This document shows, piece by piece, positions 1 to 5,599 of a DNA stretch of 12,687 bases. Each line of letters opens with the position of its first letter. Position 1 is the stretch's first letter. Under the pieces are notes generated by a model. It did not search any database. It was not told the DNA's origin and saw only the letters and a list, made by a program, of their open reading frames with translations. Position numbers and translations under genes: made by a program. The stretch is from Rhodospirillales bacterium (GTDB lineage Bacteria > Pseudomonadota > Alphaproteobacteria > SMXQ01): positions 1 to 12,687 of the forward strand of contig JAHEKA010000028.1 of the NCBI GenBank assembly GCA_024638585.1, in the 5' to 3' direction.

Positions 1-313
1 TGAATTCGCTGTGGCGAACGCCGGTCCCGGCGGTCATGCGCTGAACGTCGCCGGGGCGGATGGTCGATCCACCGCCGGTGCTGTCCTTATGGGCCAGCGC
101 GCCGGCGATCACGAAGGTGACAATCTCCATGTCGCGATGGCCGTGGGTGGCGAAGCCCTTGCCGGGGCGCACCCGGTCTTCGTTGATGACCCGAAGCGGC
201 CCGAAACCCATATGTTCGGAATCGAAATAATCGCCGAAGGAAAAGCTGTGGCGGCTGTCGAGCCAGCCGAGGTTGGCGCTGCCGCGCGCGTCGGAAGGTC
301 GCATGATGATCAT
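1..313 (-). CDS. Pirin family protein, 3' end cut off by window edge
   Basis: This is the N-terminal 104 codons of a pirin (YhaK-like) protein, a cytoplasmic cupin-fold protein; some pirins act as quercetin 2,3-dioxygenases or redox sensors. The translation begins MIIMRPSDARGSANLGWLDS, then has the pirin signatures SRHSFSFGDY, GFGPLRVINEDRV and the metal-site stretch THGHRDMEIVTFV (His-x-His, with a Glu a few residues on), followed by GGGSTIRPGDVQRMTAG. A full-length pirin is about 230-290 residues, so the C-terminal cupin lies outside the window. The start at 313 has a Shine-Dalgarno-like AAGGGGAG about 9 nt upstream; a second ATG three codons in is an alternative. It diverges from the LysR gene at 465, an arrangement resembling E. 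coli yhaJ/yhaK, so LysR control of this gene is likely. The family call is sure; the actual substrate is not known. Confidence 0.93.
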   Translation of the reverse strand, partial: MIIMRPSDARGSANLGWLDSRHSFSFGDYFDSEHMGFGPLRVINEDRVRPGKGFATHGHRDMEIVTFVIAGALAHKDSTGGGSTIRPGDVQRMTAGTGVRHSEF

Positions 314-390
314 CGCTGGATACTCCCCTTGTTTGCGCCATTGCGATGCAGGAAATGCTTGGCCTCCAGCATCGGGCGGTTTCGATGGGG

Positions 391-418
391 AATTTAATTA
401 GTTTATAAGAACAGACAA
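391..418 (-). promoter_or_regulatory. Possible sigma70-like promoter for the pirin gene
   Basis: On the minus strand TTGTCT (413-418) is followed after 16 nt by TAAATT (391-396), each matching four of six consensus bases. It sits about 70 nt upstream of the pirin start in the AT-rich divergent gap. An imperfect inverted repeat, AGAACAG (408-414) and CTGTTTCT (439-446), overlaps and flanks it and could be a LysR operator. This is pattern matching only. Confidence 0.3.
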
Positions 419-464
419 TATATGTATTTATGGAAAGACTGTTTCTATTATATGGACAATTGCA

Positions 465-1373
465 ATGGACAAGCTCGCTGCCATGGAGATCTTCACCCAG
501 GTGGTCGGGGCCGGTGGATTCTCCGCCGCCGCCCGCCGGATGGGCCTGTCCCGTTCCGCGGTCAGCAAGCACGTTGCCGAGCTCGAAACCGAAATCGGCG
601 TCCAGCTCCTGTTCCGCACCACGCGCAAGATGACGCCGACGGAGGCGGGCCTCGCCTATGTCGAGCGCTGCCGGGCGATCCTTGAAGCGGTCGCGGAAAC
701 CGAGGCCGCGATCTCCGACGCGGAGCAGCAGCCGCGCGGCCTTCTTCGGGTGAACGCGCCAATGTCGTTCGGGATCCTGCATCTCGGCCCGGCCGTGGCG
801 GACTTCATGGGGGCCAACCCCCGGCTTCAGGTGCAGATGATCCTGGACGACCGCTTCGTCGATCCCGTGGCGGAAGGCTTCGACGTGACCATTCGCATCG
901 CAGAGATGGAGGATTCGAGCCTGATCGCTCGGCGCATCGTTGCCGCCCGCATGGCGGTCTGTGCCGCGCCGGAATATCTCGCGGTCCATGGCGTGCCAAA
1001 GGTCCCGGATGACCTCCGGGATCATGACTGTCTGCATTACGGCAACTTGCCGAGCAGCACCCATTGGCGCCTCACCGGAGAGGGGGACGCGTATCGGGTG
1101 CCGATCCGCGCGCGACTGTGCACCAACAACGGCCAGGCCCTGCGCGACGCGGCGCTGGCGGGCCTCGGCATCTGCGCCCTGCCGACCTTCATCGTCGGCC
1201 CGGAATTGCAGGCAGGCCGCCTGGCAAGCGTCTTGCCGGATTACAGCTTCGGCGAAAGCACCGTGCATGCGCTTTATGCGCCAAGCCGCTACCTCGCTGC
1301 CAAGGTGCGCGTGTTTATCGATTTCTTGGTCGATCGTTTCCGCGACCGACCGTCCTGGGATCTCGTCGAATAG
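465..1373 (+). CDS. LysR-family transcriptional regulator
   Basis: This is a full-length (302 aa) LysR-type DNA-binding regulator. Residues 1-60 form the winged helix-turn-helix: MDKLAAMEIFTQVV, then FSAAARRMGLSRSAVSKHVA as the recognition region and LFRTTRKMTPTEAG as the wing. Residues about 60-85 are the linker helix. Residues about 90-295 are the periplasmic-binding-like effector domain, with typical GLLRVNAPMSFG, DVTIRIAEMEDSSL and ALAGLGICALPTF segments. The start at 465 is chosen because family members begin this way; its ribosome-binding site is weak (GGA about 10 nt upstream). It is transcribed away from the pirin gene, which is its most probable target, and is convergent with the amidohydrolase. 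The effector cannot be read from sequence. It belongs to the large LysR group often annotated as regulators of small redox or aromatic-stress genes. Confidence 0.95.
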   Translation: MDKLAAMEIFTQVVGAGGFSAAARRMGLSRSAVSKHVAELETEIGVQLLFRTTRKMTPTEAGLAYVERCRAILEAVAETEAAISDAEQQPRGLLRVNAPMSFGILHLGPAVADFMGANPRLQVQMILDDRFVDPVAEGFDVTIRIAEMEDSSLIARRIVAARMAVCAAPEYLAVHGVPKVPDDLRDHDCLHYGNLPSSTHWRLTGEGDAYRVPIRARLCTNNGQALRDAALAGLGICALPTFIVGPELQAGRLASVLPDYSFGESTVHALYAPSRYLAAKVRVFIDFLVDRFRDRPSWDLVE

Positions 1374-1433
1374 CACCTCTGCCAAGACGGTGCCGCGCCA
1401 CGGGCGCCTCCTCGGTCACGTCGAGCGGAGTAC

Positions 1434-1453
1434 GGGGGGCGGAATCGCCCCCC
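1434..1453. terminator. Hairpin between convergent LysR and amidohydrolase genes
   Basis: Perfect 8-bp arms GGGGGGCG (1434-1441) and CGCCCCCC (1446-1453) enclose the loop GAAT. It lies between the LysR stop at 1373 and the amidohydrolase stop at 1467, where a shared bidirectional terminator would be expected. There is no T-run on either side, so it is not a classic intrinsic terminator; it may work with Rho or only stabilise the 3' ends. Confidence 0.5.
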
Positions 1454-1466
1454 ATGGGCCGCGCGG

Positions 1467-2930
1467 TTAGAGCTCCTCCGCGATGACCTTTGCCGCCTCG
1501 GCCTCGACGGCGGTGCCCTTGAAGAATTCGCGGTTCAGCCCGGCATGCAGCTTCACCATGTTGGTGAAGGTGAATTCGCGAAAATCGTCATGGGTGATCA
1601 GACCGTTCTCCACCAACTCATAAGATTCGGCCAACGTCTCGGTCATGTCGGGAACGTCCCAGTGGGAGACGTCGGAGGAGAACAACGCCTGCAACTTTGC
1701 GCCACCGTGATTGCACTTGCCGTTGAAGGCATGGGCGACGGTACGGTCATCGGCCTCGCAGCCGAAGAAGAATCGGGGCACGAACAGGTCATGGATGTCT
1801 TGCTCGGTCTCTATGCCGGCGAGCGCCCAGTCATCGATGCAGTCGAGGTCGGGCATCATGCCGGGCCGGGCGCCGGGAGTGTCGCTCTTCTCCTTGAATT
1901 TTTCCACATAGGGCGCGTATTCGGTGCCGCCGTATTTCTCGACCAGCTCAGCCAGCAGCGGCCGGTCGATCTGGCGCGGGTCCAACCATTCCGAAAGCGC
2001 CTTGATGTTGCGCTTCTCCCAGTGCTCAAAAAGATCGTTGTAGAGCGAGACCGCCCAGTTCACCCCGCCTTCCAGCATGCAGAAGCGAAGGTCGGGGAAG
2101 CGCCGGGTGACGCCGCCCAGGAAGAGCGCCTTGCAGAAGGTTTCCCCGGCGGCGGCGAAGGCGCCCACATGGTTGAAGGTGTAGCTCGACACGCTGCACC
2201 GCGCGCCCCAGCGTTGGCCTGAAGCGTGCGAGGTGGGCGCCACCTTGAGCTCCAGGCATTTTTGCCAGAACGGGTCGTAATCATAGGCGGAATCGAGCGC
2301 CAGGGAATCGACCCATTGGGAATAGGCCGCGACCTCCGGGGCCTCGTCGGCGATGACGGGGACCTGCCGGGTGACCACGCCGTCGATCATGATCGACTTG
2401 TAGCCAAGCTCGGCTACGCAGAATTCCAGCTCGTTGATGGCCTCTTCCGGGGTGTGGGTGGGAATCACGGCGGCGGGCGTCATGCGGTCGGCGTGGCGGC
2501 CGAAACGGTCCCAGTTCATCAGGTTGACGGCGCGGCACCCGGCGCGGCGGATCTCATCGTCCTTCTCACCGGTCAGGTGGAATTGCGAGGTATAGACCAC
2601 CGCGTAATCGATGCCGATCTCATCGAACCGGGCGCGGAACAGGTCGGGCATCAGGGCGGTGGCCAAGTCCAGAGTGTTCTTGGCCGGCATGGTCCAGAAC
2701 GGCGGGCGGCCGATACGCTTATGCATGCGCTCCTCGGGACTGGCCGAATGCCAAGCGCGCTTCAAACGCTTGTTGAGGTAGGTCTCGGTCAGCTCGGGCC
2801 CCGCCACCTCGCGGAAATACTCGACCACTTCGGGATGGTATTCCTGGGTGTGCCCATCGCCGTCGATGATCGGATGGCCGACCTTCTGACGCACCTGAAG
2901 GGAACGCGATTCCGATTGATCCAATGGCAT
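1467..2930 (-). CDS. Amidohydrolase family protein (Amidohydro_2, ACMSD/LigY-like metal hydrolase)
   Basis: This is a 487-aa TIM-barrel metal-dependent hydrolase or decarboxylase of the Amidohydro_2 group. The first-strand metal motif reads IIDGDGHTQE (Asp23, Asp25, His27), i.e. a DxDxH form instead of the canonical HxH. Other likely metal or active-site residues are His235 in TSHASGQRWG, His254 in NHVGAF, Glu287 in CMLEGGVNW, and Asp420 with His423 in SSDVSHWDVPD, the usual C-terminal Asp position. Residues about 320-400 form an insertion relative to short ACMSD-type members, explaining the length. It should be cytoplasmic, as no signal peptide is visible. The start is supported by an AAGGAGAC ribosome-binding site 4 nt upstream (2935-2942). 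The gene stands alone as a transcript. Relatives act on carboxylated aromatic or ring-cleavage products, but the substrate here cannot be named. It might cooperate with the cluster at 5600-10040. Confidence 0.88.
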   Translation of the reverse strand: MPLDQSESRSLQVRQKVGHPIIDGDGHTQEYHPEVVEYFREVAGPELTETYLNKRLKRAWHSASPEERMHKRIGRPPFWTMPAKNTLDLATALMPDLFRARFDEIGIDYAVVYTSQFHLTGEKDDEIRRAGCRAVNLMNWDRFGRHADRMTPAAVIPTHTPEEAINELEFCVAELGYKSIMIDGVVTRQVPVIADEAPEVAAYSQWVDSLALDSAYDYDPFWQKCLELKVAPTSHASGQRWGARCSVSSYTFNHVGAFAAAGETFCKALFLGGVTRRFPDLRFCMLEGGVNWAVSLYNDLFEHWEKRNIKALSEWLDPRQIDRPLLAELVEKYGGTEYAPYVEKFKEKSDTPGARPGMMPDLDCIDDWALAGIETEQDIHDLFVPRFFFGCEADDRTVAHAFNGKCNHGGAKLQALFSSDVSHWDVPDMTETLAESYELVENGLITHDDFREFTFTNMVKLHAGLNREFFKGTAVEAEAAKVIAEEL

Positions 2931-3222
2931 GACCGTCTCCTTCCGGTGGCTCCCAGCATTTTTTTCCGGACGATGGAAGTTACTTCCTGCGAAGTGCCGC
3001 CCGCTGTAGGCCAGGATAGACGGGAGTATCCGGCTTTGGAATGTTCGTGTTCGCGGGGCCGTGATTGGTCGGCGTCGGCGCCATTGGGCCTGTCGCGACC
3101 GAAAACGCGTTAATGCGGCGGTCGCACCTTCCCCGAAGCGCGCATCATATTTTTTTCGCAGGCCTTTCCCGGGGTCAGTTCGGCTTTGAAGAGTTCTTCA
3201 GACTCGTGACCGCGAAGACGCC
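2931..3222. other. Intergenic region upstream of the amidohydrolase (no gene seen)
   Basis: This is the larger part of a 409-nt gap (2931-3339). It holds the amidohydrolase ribosome-binding site (2935-2942), an A-tract on the minus strand at about 2960-2966, the interleaved GAAGT/ACTTC repeats at 2975-2995, and a 7-bp inverted repeat GCGACCG (3095-3101) / CGGTCGC (3119-3125). A T7 run lies near 3150 with no convincing hairpin before it. Open frames crossing it show no recognisable protein. The amidohydrolase promoter should be here, but I could not pick convincing -35/-10 boxes. Confidence 0.6.
2975..2995. promoter_or_regulatory. Interleaved inverted repeats, candidate operator for the amidohydrolase gene
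   Basis: GGAAGT (2975-2980), one T, then ACTTCC (2982-2987) is a perfect 13-bp palindrome. Its right half is also paired with GAAGT (2991-2995) across a four-base gap. The result is three alternating half-sites within 21 bp, 45 nt upstream of the amidohydrolase start. Such overlapping dyads suit a dimeric repressor or activator; the cognate protein is unknown. Confidence 0.4.
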
Positions 3223-3258
3223 AAAAAAAAACCCCAACGAGCGGTTTGCCCGTTGGGG
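3223..3258 (-). terminator. Rho-independent terminator of the RTX gene pair
   Basis: Reading the minus strand, CCCCAACG (3251-3258) and CGTTGGGG (3232-3239) form a perfect 8-bp stem with an 11-nt loop. A run of nine T (3223-3231) follows directly. It lies about 80 nt past the stop of the second RTX gene and is the clearest terminator in the window. Confidence 0.93.
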
Positions 3259-3339
3259 TCCATTGCATGGTTTCAAACTAGAGGGATGAGTTGGCTATCC
3301 AGCCAAATCGATTGCCTCTGTTCCAGGGTTGCGAACAGG

Positions 3340-3645
3340 CTAATCGCCCTGGACGTCATCGCTACCGGGGCCACCTTCGATATTGTCTTGGCCGGGGCCG
3401 CCTTCAAGTTGGTCGTCACCTGGGCCACCTTCGATCCTATCCTGACCGGGGCCGCCTTCGATTTCATCGTCTCCGGGGCCGCCTTCGATAACGTCCGCAC
3501 CCGCTCCACCCTGGACCGAATCATCGCCAGGACCGGCGTCGATCACGTCATTGTTGCCGCCCTCTTGGGCATAGGCGGTCGTGGCGGGCATCCCAAAAAT
3601 GCCGACAGCGGCGATCAGCGGTAAAACCAGTAGAAATTTTTTCAT
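3340..3645 (-). CDS. Small exported RTX (calcium-binding nonapeptide) repeat protein
   Basis: This is a 101-aa protein made of a Sec-type signal peptide followed almost wholly by RTX repeats. It starts MKKFLLVLPLIAAVGIFG, a lysine pair plus a hydrophobic core, with a probable cleavage after AYA, before QEGG. About seven tandem 9-residue units follow (GGPGDDEIE, GGPGQDRIE, GGPGDDQLE, GGPGQDNIE and degenerate flanking units), matching the GGxGxDxUx calcium-binding beta-roll consensus. I take the ATG at 3645, not an in-frame ATG at 3681, because it begins the signal peptide and has GAGGA upstream. There is no catalytic domain, no cysteine and no obvious type I secretion tail. It is the second gene of a two-gene unit, 75 nt downstream of its paralogue, and shares the C-terminal QGD ending with it. 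Function is unknown; a Ca-dependent folding or surface/matrix role is inference. Confidence 0.85.
   Translation of the reverse strand: MKKFLLVLPLIAAVGIFGMPATTAYAQEGGNNDVIDAGPGDDSVQGGAGADVIEGGPGDDEIEGGPGQDRIEGGPGDDQLEGGPGQDNIEGGPGSDDVQGD
3345..3570 (-). repeat. 27-bp tandem coding repeats (RTX nonapeptides)
   Basis: Seven or so 27-bp units encode the nonapeptide repeats of the small RTX protein. On the plus strand each shows a recurring GGGGCCGCCTTCGAT-like core. The spacing is exactly one nonapeptide, so this is coding tandem repetition and not a CRISPR array. Confidence 0.85.
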
Positions 3646-3720
3646 GGCTCTAGATCCTCGTCTGATGGGTTGATACTGCACGCTTTACCGACGGCCGGTT
3701 GGCATGTATCGGCCGCTTAC

Positions 3721-4134
3721 TTAGTCACCTTGAATGGTGTCATCGCCCGAACCACCTTCGATCCGATCGCTGCCTGGACCACCCTGAACCGAATCATCGC
3801 CCGGGCCGGCTTTGATCACGTCGTTCCCGGCACCACCAACGACACTGTCATCGCCAGGGCCGGCACATATCGTGTCGTTGCCATTGCCTCCCAAGATTTG
3901 GTCCGATGCACTGGTCCCAACCATCACGTCGTCGCCATCGGTGCCGCGCAGGGTGCCGGTATAAGGCTGGCCGTTGTCCGGCCCGCCGACGATCTTGCCG
4001 TCCAGGACATAGATCGTCGCGGTCTTGCCATCGCAAGTTGGGACCGCCTGGGCGAACGCTATGGAAGTGAGCATGAAAAATGAAAGCAAAGCGGTGCTTG
4101 CTCCTATGCCGGAATGTATAGATTTTCTAGCCAT
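3721..4134 (-). CDS. Exported RTX calcium-binding protein with a Cys pair
   Basis: This is a 137-aa secreted RTX protein. Residues 1-28 look like a Sec signal peptide (MARKS..., hydrophobic ALLSFFMLTSIAFA, cleavage before QAVPT). The mature part begins PTCDGKTATIYVLDGKIVGG, then GTLRGTDGDDVMVGTSASDQ as a degenerate first repeat, and then RTX units GGNGNDTIC, AGPGDDSVV, GGAGNDVIK, AGPGDDSVQ, GGPGSDRIE, GGSGDDTIQ, GD. The cysteines in PTCDGK and NDTICAG could form a disulfide, a layout also seen in other small haemolysin-type calcium-binding proteins. The start at 4134 is backed by GGGAGAG about 5 nt upstream. It is the first gene of the RTX pair and is transcribed away from the CII-like regulator at 4242. 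There is no enzymatic domain, and no type I secretion genes lie nearby in this window. Confidence 0.87.
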   Translation of the reverse strand: MARKSIHSGIGASTALLSFFMLTSIAFAQAVPTCDGKTATIYVLDGKIVGGPDNGQPYTGTLRGTDGDDVMVGTSASDQILGGNGNDTICAGPGDDSVVGGAGNDVIKAGPGDDSVQGGPGSDRIEGGSGDDTIQGD

Positions 4135-4150
4135 TTGACTCTCCCGTGGC

Positions 4151-4195
4151 GTTCAAGCGATGATTCAAAATAAGTTGAACCCAGACCAAATCTGG
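4151..4195. promoter_or_regulatory. Inverted repeats in the RTX / CII-like divergent promoter region
   Basis: GTTCAA (4151-4156) and TTGAAC (4175-4180) form a perfect 6-bp inverted repeat with an 18-nt spacer. A further TTCAA lies inside the spacer. Next to it CCAGA (4181-4185) and TCTGG (4191-4195) form a second short dyad. Both lie between the divergent starts at 4134 and 4242 and could be operator sites for the adjacent HTH protein. No confident -35/-10 pair was found. Confidence 0.35.
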
Positions 4196-4225
4196 CACCC
4201 TGGTGTGGTGGAAAAAATTATCTTT

Positions 4226-4232
4226 TGAGGGA
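4226..4232 (+). promoter_or_regulatory. Ribosome-binding site that decides the start of the CII-like gene
   Basis: GAGGGAG lies 9 nt before the ATG at 4242. An in-frame GTG at 4203 would add 13 residues but has no such site, so the ATG is preferred. Confidence 0.7.
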
Positions 4233-4241
4233 GAAAAGATA

Positions 4242-4748
4242 ATGAAGCTGCGAACGCCTTGGACGCTTTCGGCAGCCATCAATGAAATCAAGATCAAGCT
4301 GACGGAGAAAGAATGCGCCAGGATAGTGGATCGATCTGAAAGCCTAATCCGGAAGTGGGCCGATCCGGATGAACCGTCGCTACCGAATTTGCACCAATCT
4401 CTGGTATTGGATGCTGCGTATGTGCAAGCGGGATTCGGAGAACCTCCGATACAATGCTGGTACGTGCATCGGCTTGAAAGAGTTGTTCAGGAAAAGCCCG
4501 AAGATGCGATCGACATCGTCATGACCACCCTGCATGCGCAATCCGCGATTGGCCAGATTGCGTCCGCGGTTGCCTTGTTTGCCGAGAAAGGCATTGGCAA
4601 TCAGGGCGCTCTGTCGGCCAATGAACGCGCCGTATTGTTGGGCCTGGTCGAGAAATTGGTAATCCAACTTGACGATCTGGAAGATGCGCTGCAGGCGAAT
4701 ATGAACACTTCAAGCCCGGTTTTTTCGCGTGATGCCGCGATTAAATAG
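4242..4748 (+). CDS. Small HTH protein, resembling phage CII-like regulators
   Basis: This is a 168-aa soluble protein. The N-terminal half (residues about 5-40) reads TLSAAINEIKIKLTEKECAR followed by IVDRSESLIRKWADPDEPS, which looks like a helix-turn-helix in which SESLIRKW is the recognition helix. A LPNLHQSLVLDAAYVQAGFG segment follows, as in small regulators of the phage CII type. The C-terminal half (from about 75) is helical, ending in a leucine-rich stretch (VLLGLVEKLVIQLDDLEDAL) that may mediate oligomerisation. No membrane segment is visible. It diverges from the RTX pair across 107 nt that contain inverted repeats, so it may regulate that pair, itself, or both. No other phage gene is present here. 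The HTH reading is moderately sure; the exact family is a recollection of pattern and not a confirmed match. Confidence 0.65.
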   Translation: MKLRTPWTLSAAINEIKIKLTEKECARIVDRSESLIRKWADPDEPSLPNLHQSLVLDAAYVQAGFGEPPIQCWYVHRLERVVQEKPEDAIDIVMTTLHAQSAIGQIASAVALFAEKGIGNQGALSANERAVLLGLVEKLVIQLDDLEDALQANMNTSSPVFSRDAAIK

Positions 4749-5087
4749 TCGGTGGCCGTGCCGCCAATCACGCATCTCATACCGTTTCTCGGCCATTCTT
4801 CCCTACCGCACCAAAGGCTTCTCGGCCGGGTGACACCAAGCGCGGAGATAGCCTCGTTGAAAATTTTTTTCGGGGCGCAAATGGCGGAACAAGGTTAGCC
4901 GGCGCTAACCATTGCCGACGGAGCCGCTCCAACCTTTTGATATAAATACAACAATCATTTGAATTAAAAACACGGTAATATTAATCTTTTTATACCTTAG
5001 ATTGTCTTAAATTTTTACTTAATTTGTTGGCAACTTTTACCGCCATATGATCCGCCATCGACGTAATCGACGGGTTGGAGACTTGCC
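4749..5087. other. 339-nt intergenic region, very AT-rich in its second half, upstream of PilZ gene
   Basis: No gene or RNA is recognised. The first half is ordinary GC-rich sequence with a T7 run near 4863-4869 not preceded by a clear hairpin. A perfect dyad lies at 4893-4910. From about 4930 to 5040 the base composition drops to roughly three-quarters A+T, in strong contrast to its surroundings, with many TATA/TTAA-like words. This stretch most likely contains the PilZ promoter and perhaps binding sites for nucleoid or silencing proteins, but I could not choose unique -35/-10 boxes. Confidence 0.6.
4893..4910. promoter_or_regulatory. 18-bp perfect dyad, candidate operator
   Basis: GGTTAGC (4893-4899) and GCTAACC (4904-4910) are exact inverted repeats around CGGC. 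No T-run follows on either strand, so this looks more like a protein-binding site than a terminator. It is about 180 nt upstream of the PilZ start and 145 nt past the CII-like gene. Confidence 0.4.
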
Positions 5088-5504
5088 ATGTTGGCTTTTT
5101 CAAGTAACGCAAAGAAATCTCTTGAGAAACATGCCCGAGTGGCTTCGAACGCGGGCGGCGGCATGTTCTGGCCCCTGCGCCGGCGGCGTGATGCCCGCCA
5201 TGAGATCCCGCTGGACGGGTTCGTTCGCAAAGGCGACAAATCGATCCCCTGCCGGCTGCGAAATATTTCCGCCGGCGGCGCCTTGATCGAGATCGATTCG
5301 AGCGACCTGTTCGAGCTCAACGCCCATCTGCGGATCGGGCATACCGCGACCCTTGAAATTCCCGAGATCGGCACGTTCAAGGCCCACCCGACCCGGATGC
5401 ACTGGAAATTCGCCGGCTTCGCGATCGAAGATGGCGCTGCCGAAATCGGCGCCTTCATTGAGCATTGGCAGGAAAGCACCGGGCAGGAATTCCGGCCCCA
5501 CTAA
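5088..5504 (+). CDS. PilZ-domain protein (c-di-GMP binding)
   Basis: This is a 138-aa stand-alone PilZ protein. The c-di-GMP-binding residues are visible in order: an arginine-rich RxxxR motif within RRRRDARHEI (Arg33, Arg37) and the NxSxxG motif RNISAGGALIEI (Asn59, Ser61, Gly64). Beta strands of the barrel follow, through TATLEIPEIGTFKAHPTRMH and FAGFAIEDG. Residues 1-30 are a non-conserved N-terminal tail without a signal peptide. The start at 5088 has GGAG 7 nt upstream; an internal ATG at Met26 would keep the whole PilZ domain but lacks such a site. Such proteins relay cyclic-di-GMP levels to motility, polysaccharide or envelope machinery. It is a single-gene unit, so its partner cannot be inferred from neighbours. 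Confidence 0.9.
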   Translation: MLAFSSNAKKSLEKHARVASNAGGGMFWPLRRRRDARHEIPLDGFVRKGDKSIPCRLRNISAGGALIEIDSSDLFELNAHLRIGHTATLEIPEIGTFKAHPTRMHWKFAGFAIEDGAAEIGAFIEHWQESTGQEFRPH

Positions 5505-5562
5505 GCCCCCACCTCGGCCTCGGTCCCTCTCTCCAGGATCCCCCTCCCAAAGTCCAGGCCCC

Positions 5563-5594
5563 AAAACGCCGCCCCAGCGAAAGCCGGGGCGGCG
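5563..5594 (-). terminator. Terminator of the minus-strand metabolic cluster
   Basis: Nine perfect base pairs, CGCCGCCCC (5567-5575) with GGGGCGGCG (5586-5594), enclose a loop containing an inner GC-GAAA-GC mini-stem. On the minus strand the stem is followed by TTTT (5563-5566). It starts 5 nt after the stop of the decarboxylase-like gene. The same stem could also halt plus-strand readthrough from the PilZ gene. Confidence 0.8.
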
Positions 5595-5599
5595 GATTC

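Noticed and set aside
87..1385. Long minus-strand open frame (432 codons) across the pirin and LysR region
   Set aside because: It is antisense to the LysR gene, has no family motifs, and exists because GC-rich codon bias leaves the opposite strand open.
3095..3125. Inverted repeat GCGACCG/CGGTCGC as a terminator
   Set aside because: The loop is 17 nt and no T-run follows the stem directly on either strand; it is left as an unexplained dyad.
3345..3570. Regular 27-bp spacing suggesting a CRISPR array
   Set aside because: Repeats are contiguous without unique spacers and encode RTX nonapeptides in frame behind a signal peptide.
4191..4210. TGGCAC word suggesting a sigma54 promoter for the CII-like gene
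   Set aside because: The required GC of the -12 element is absent at the correct spacing.
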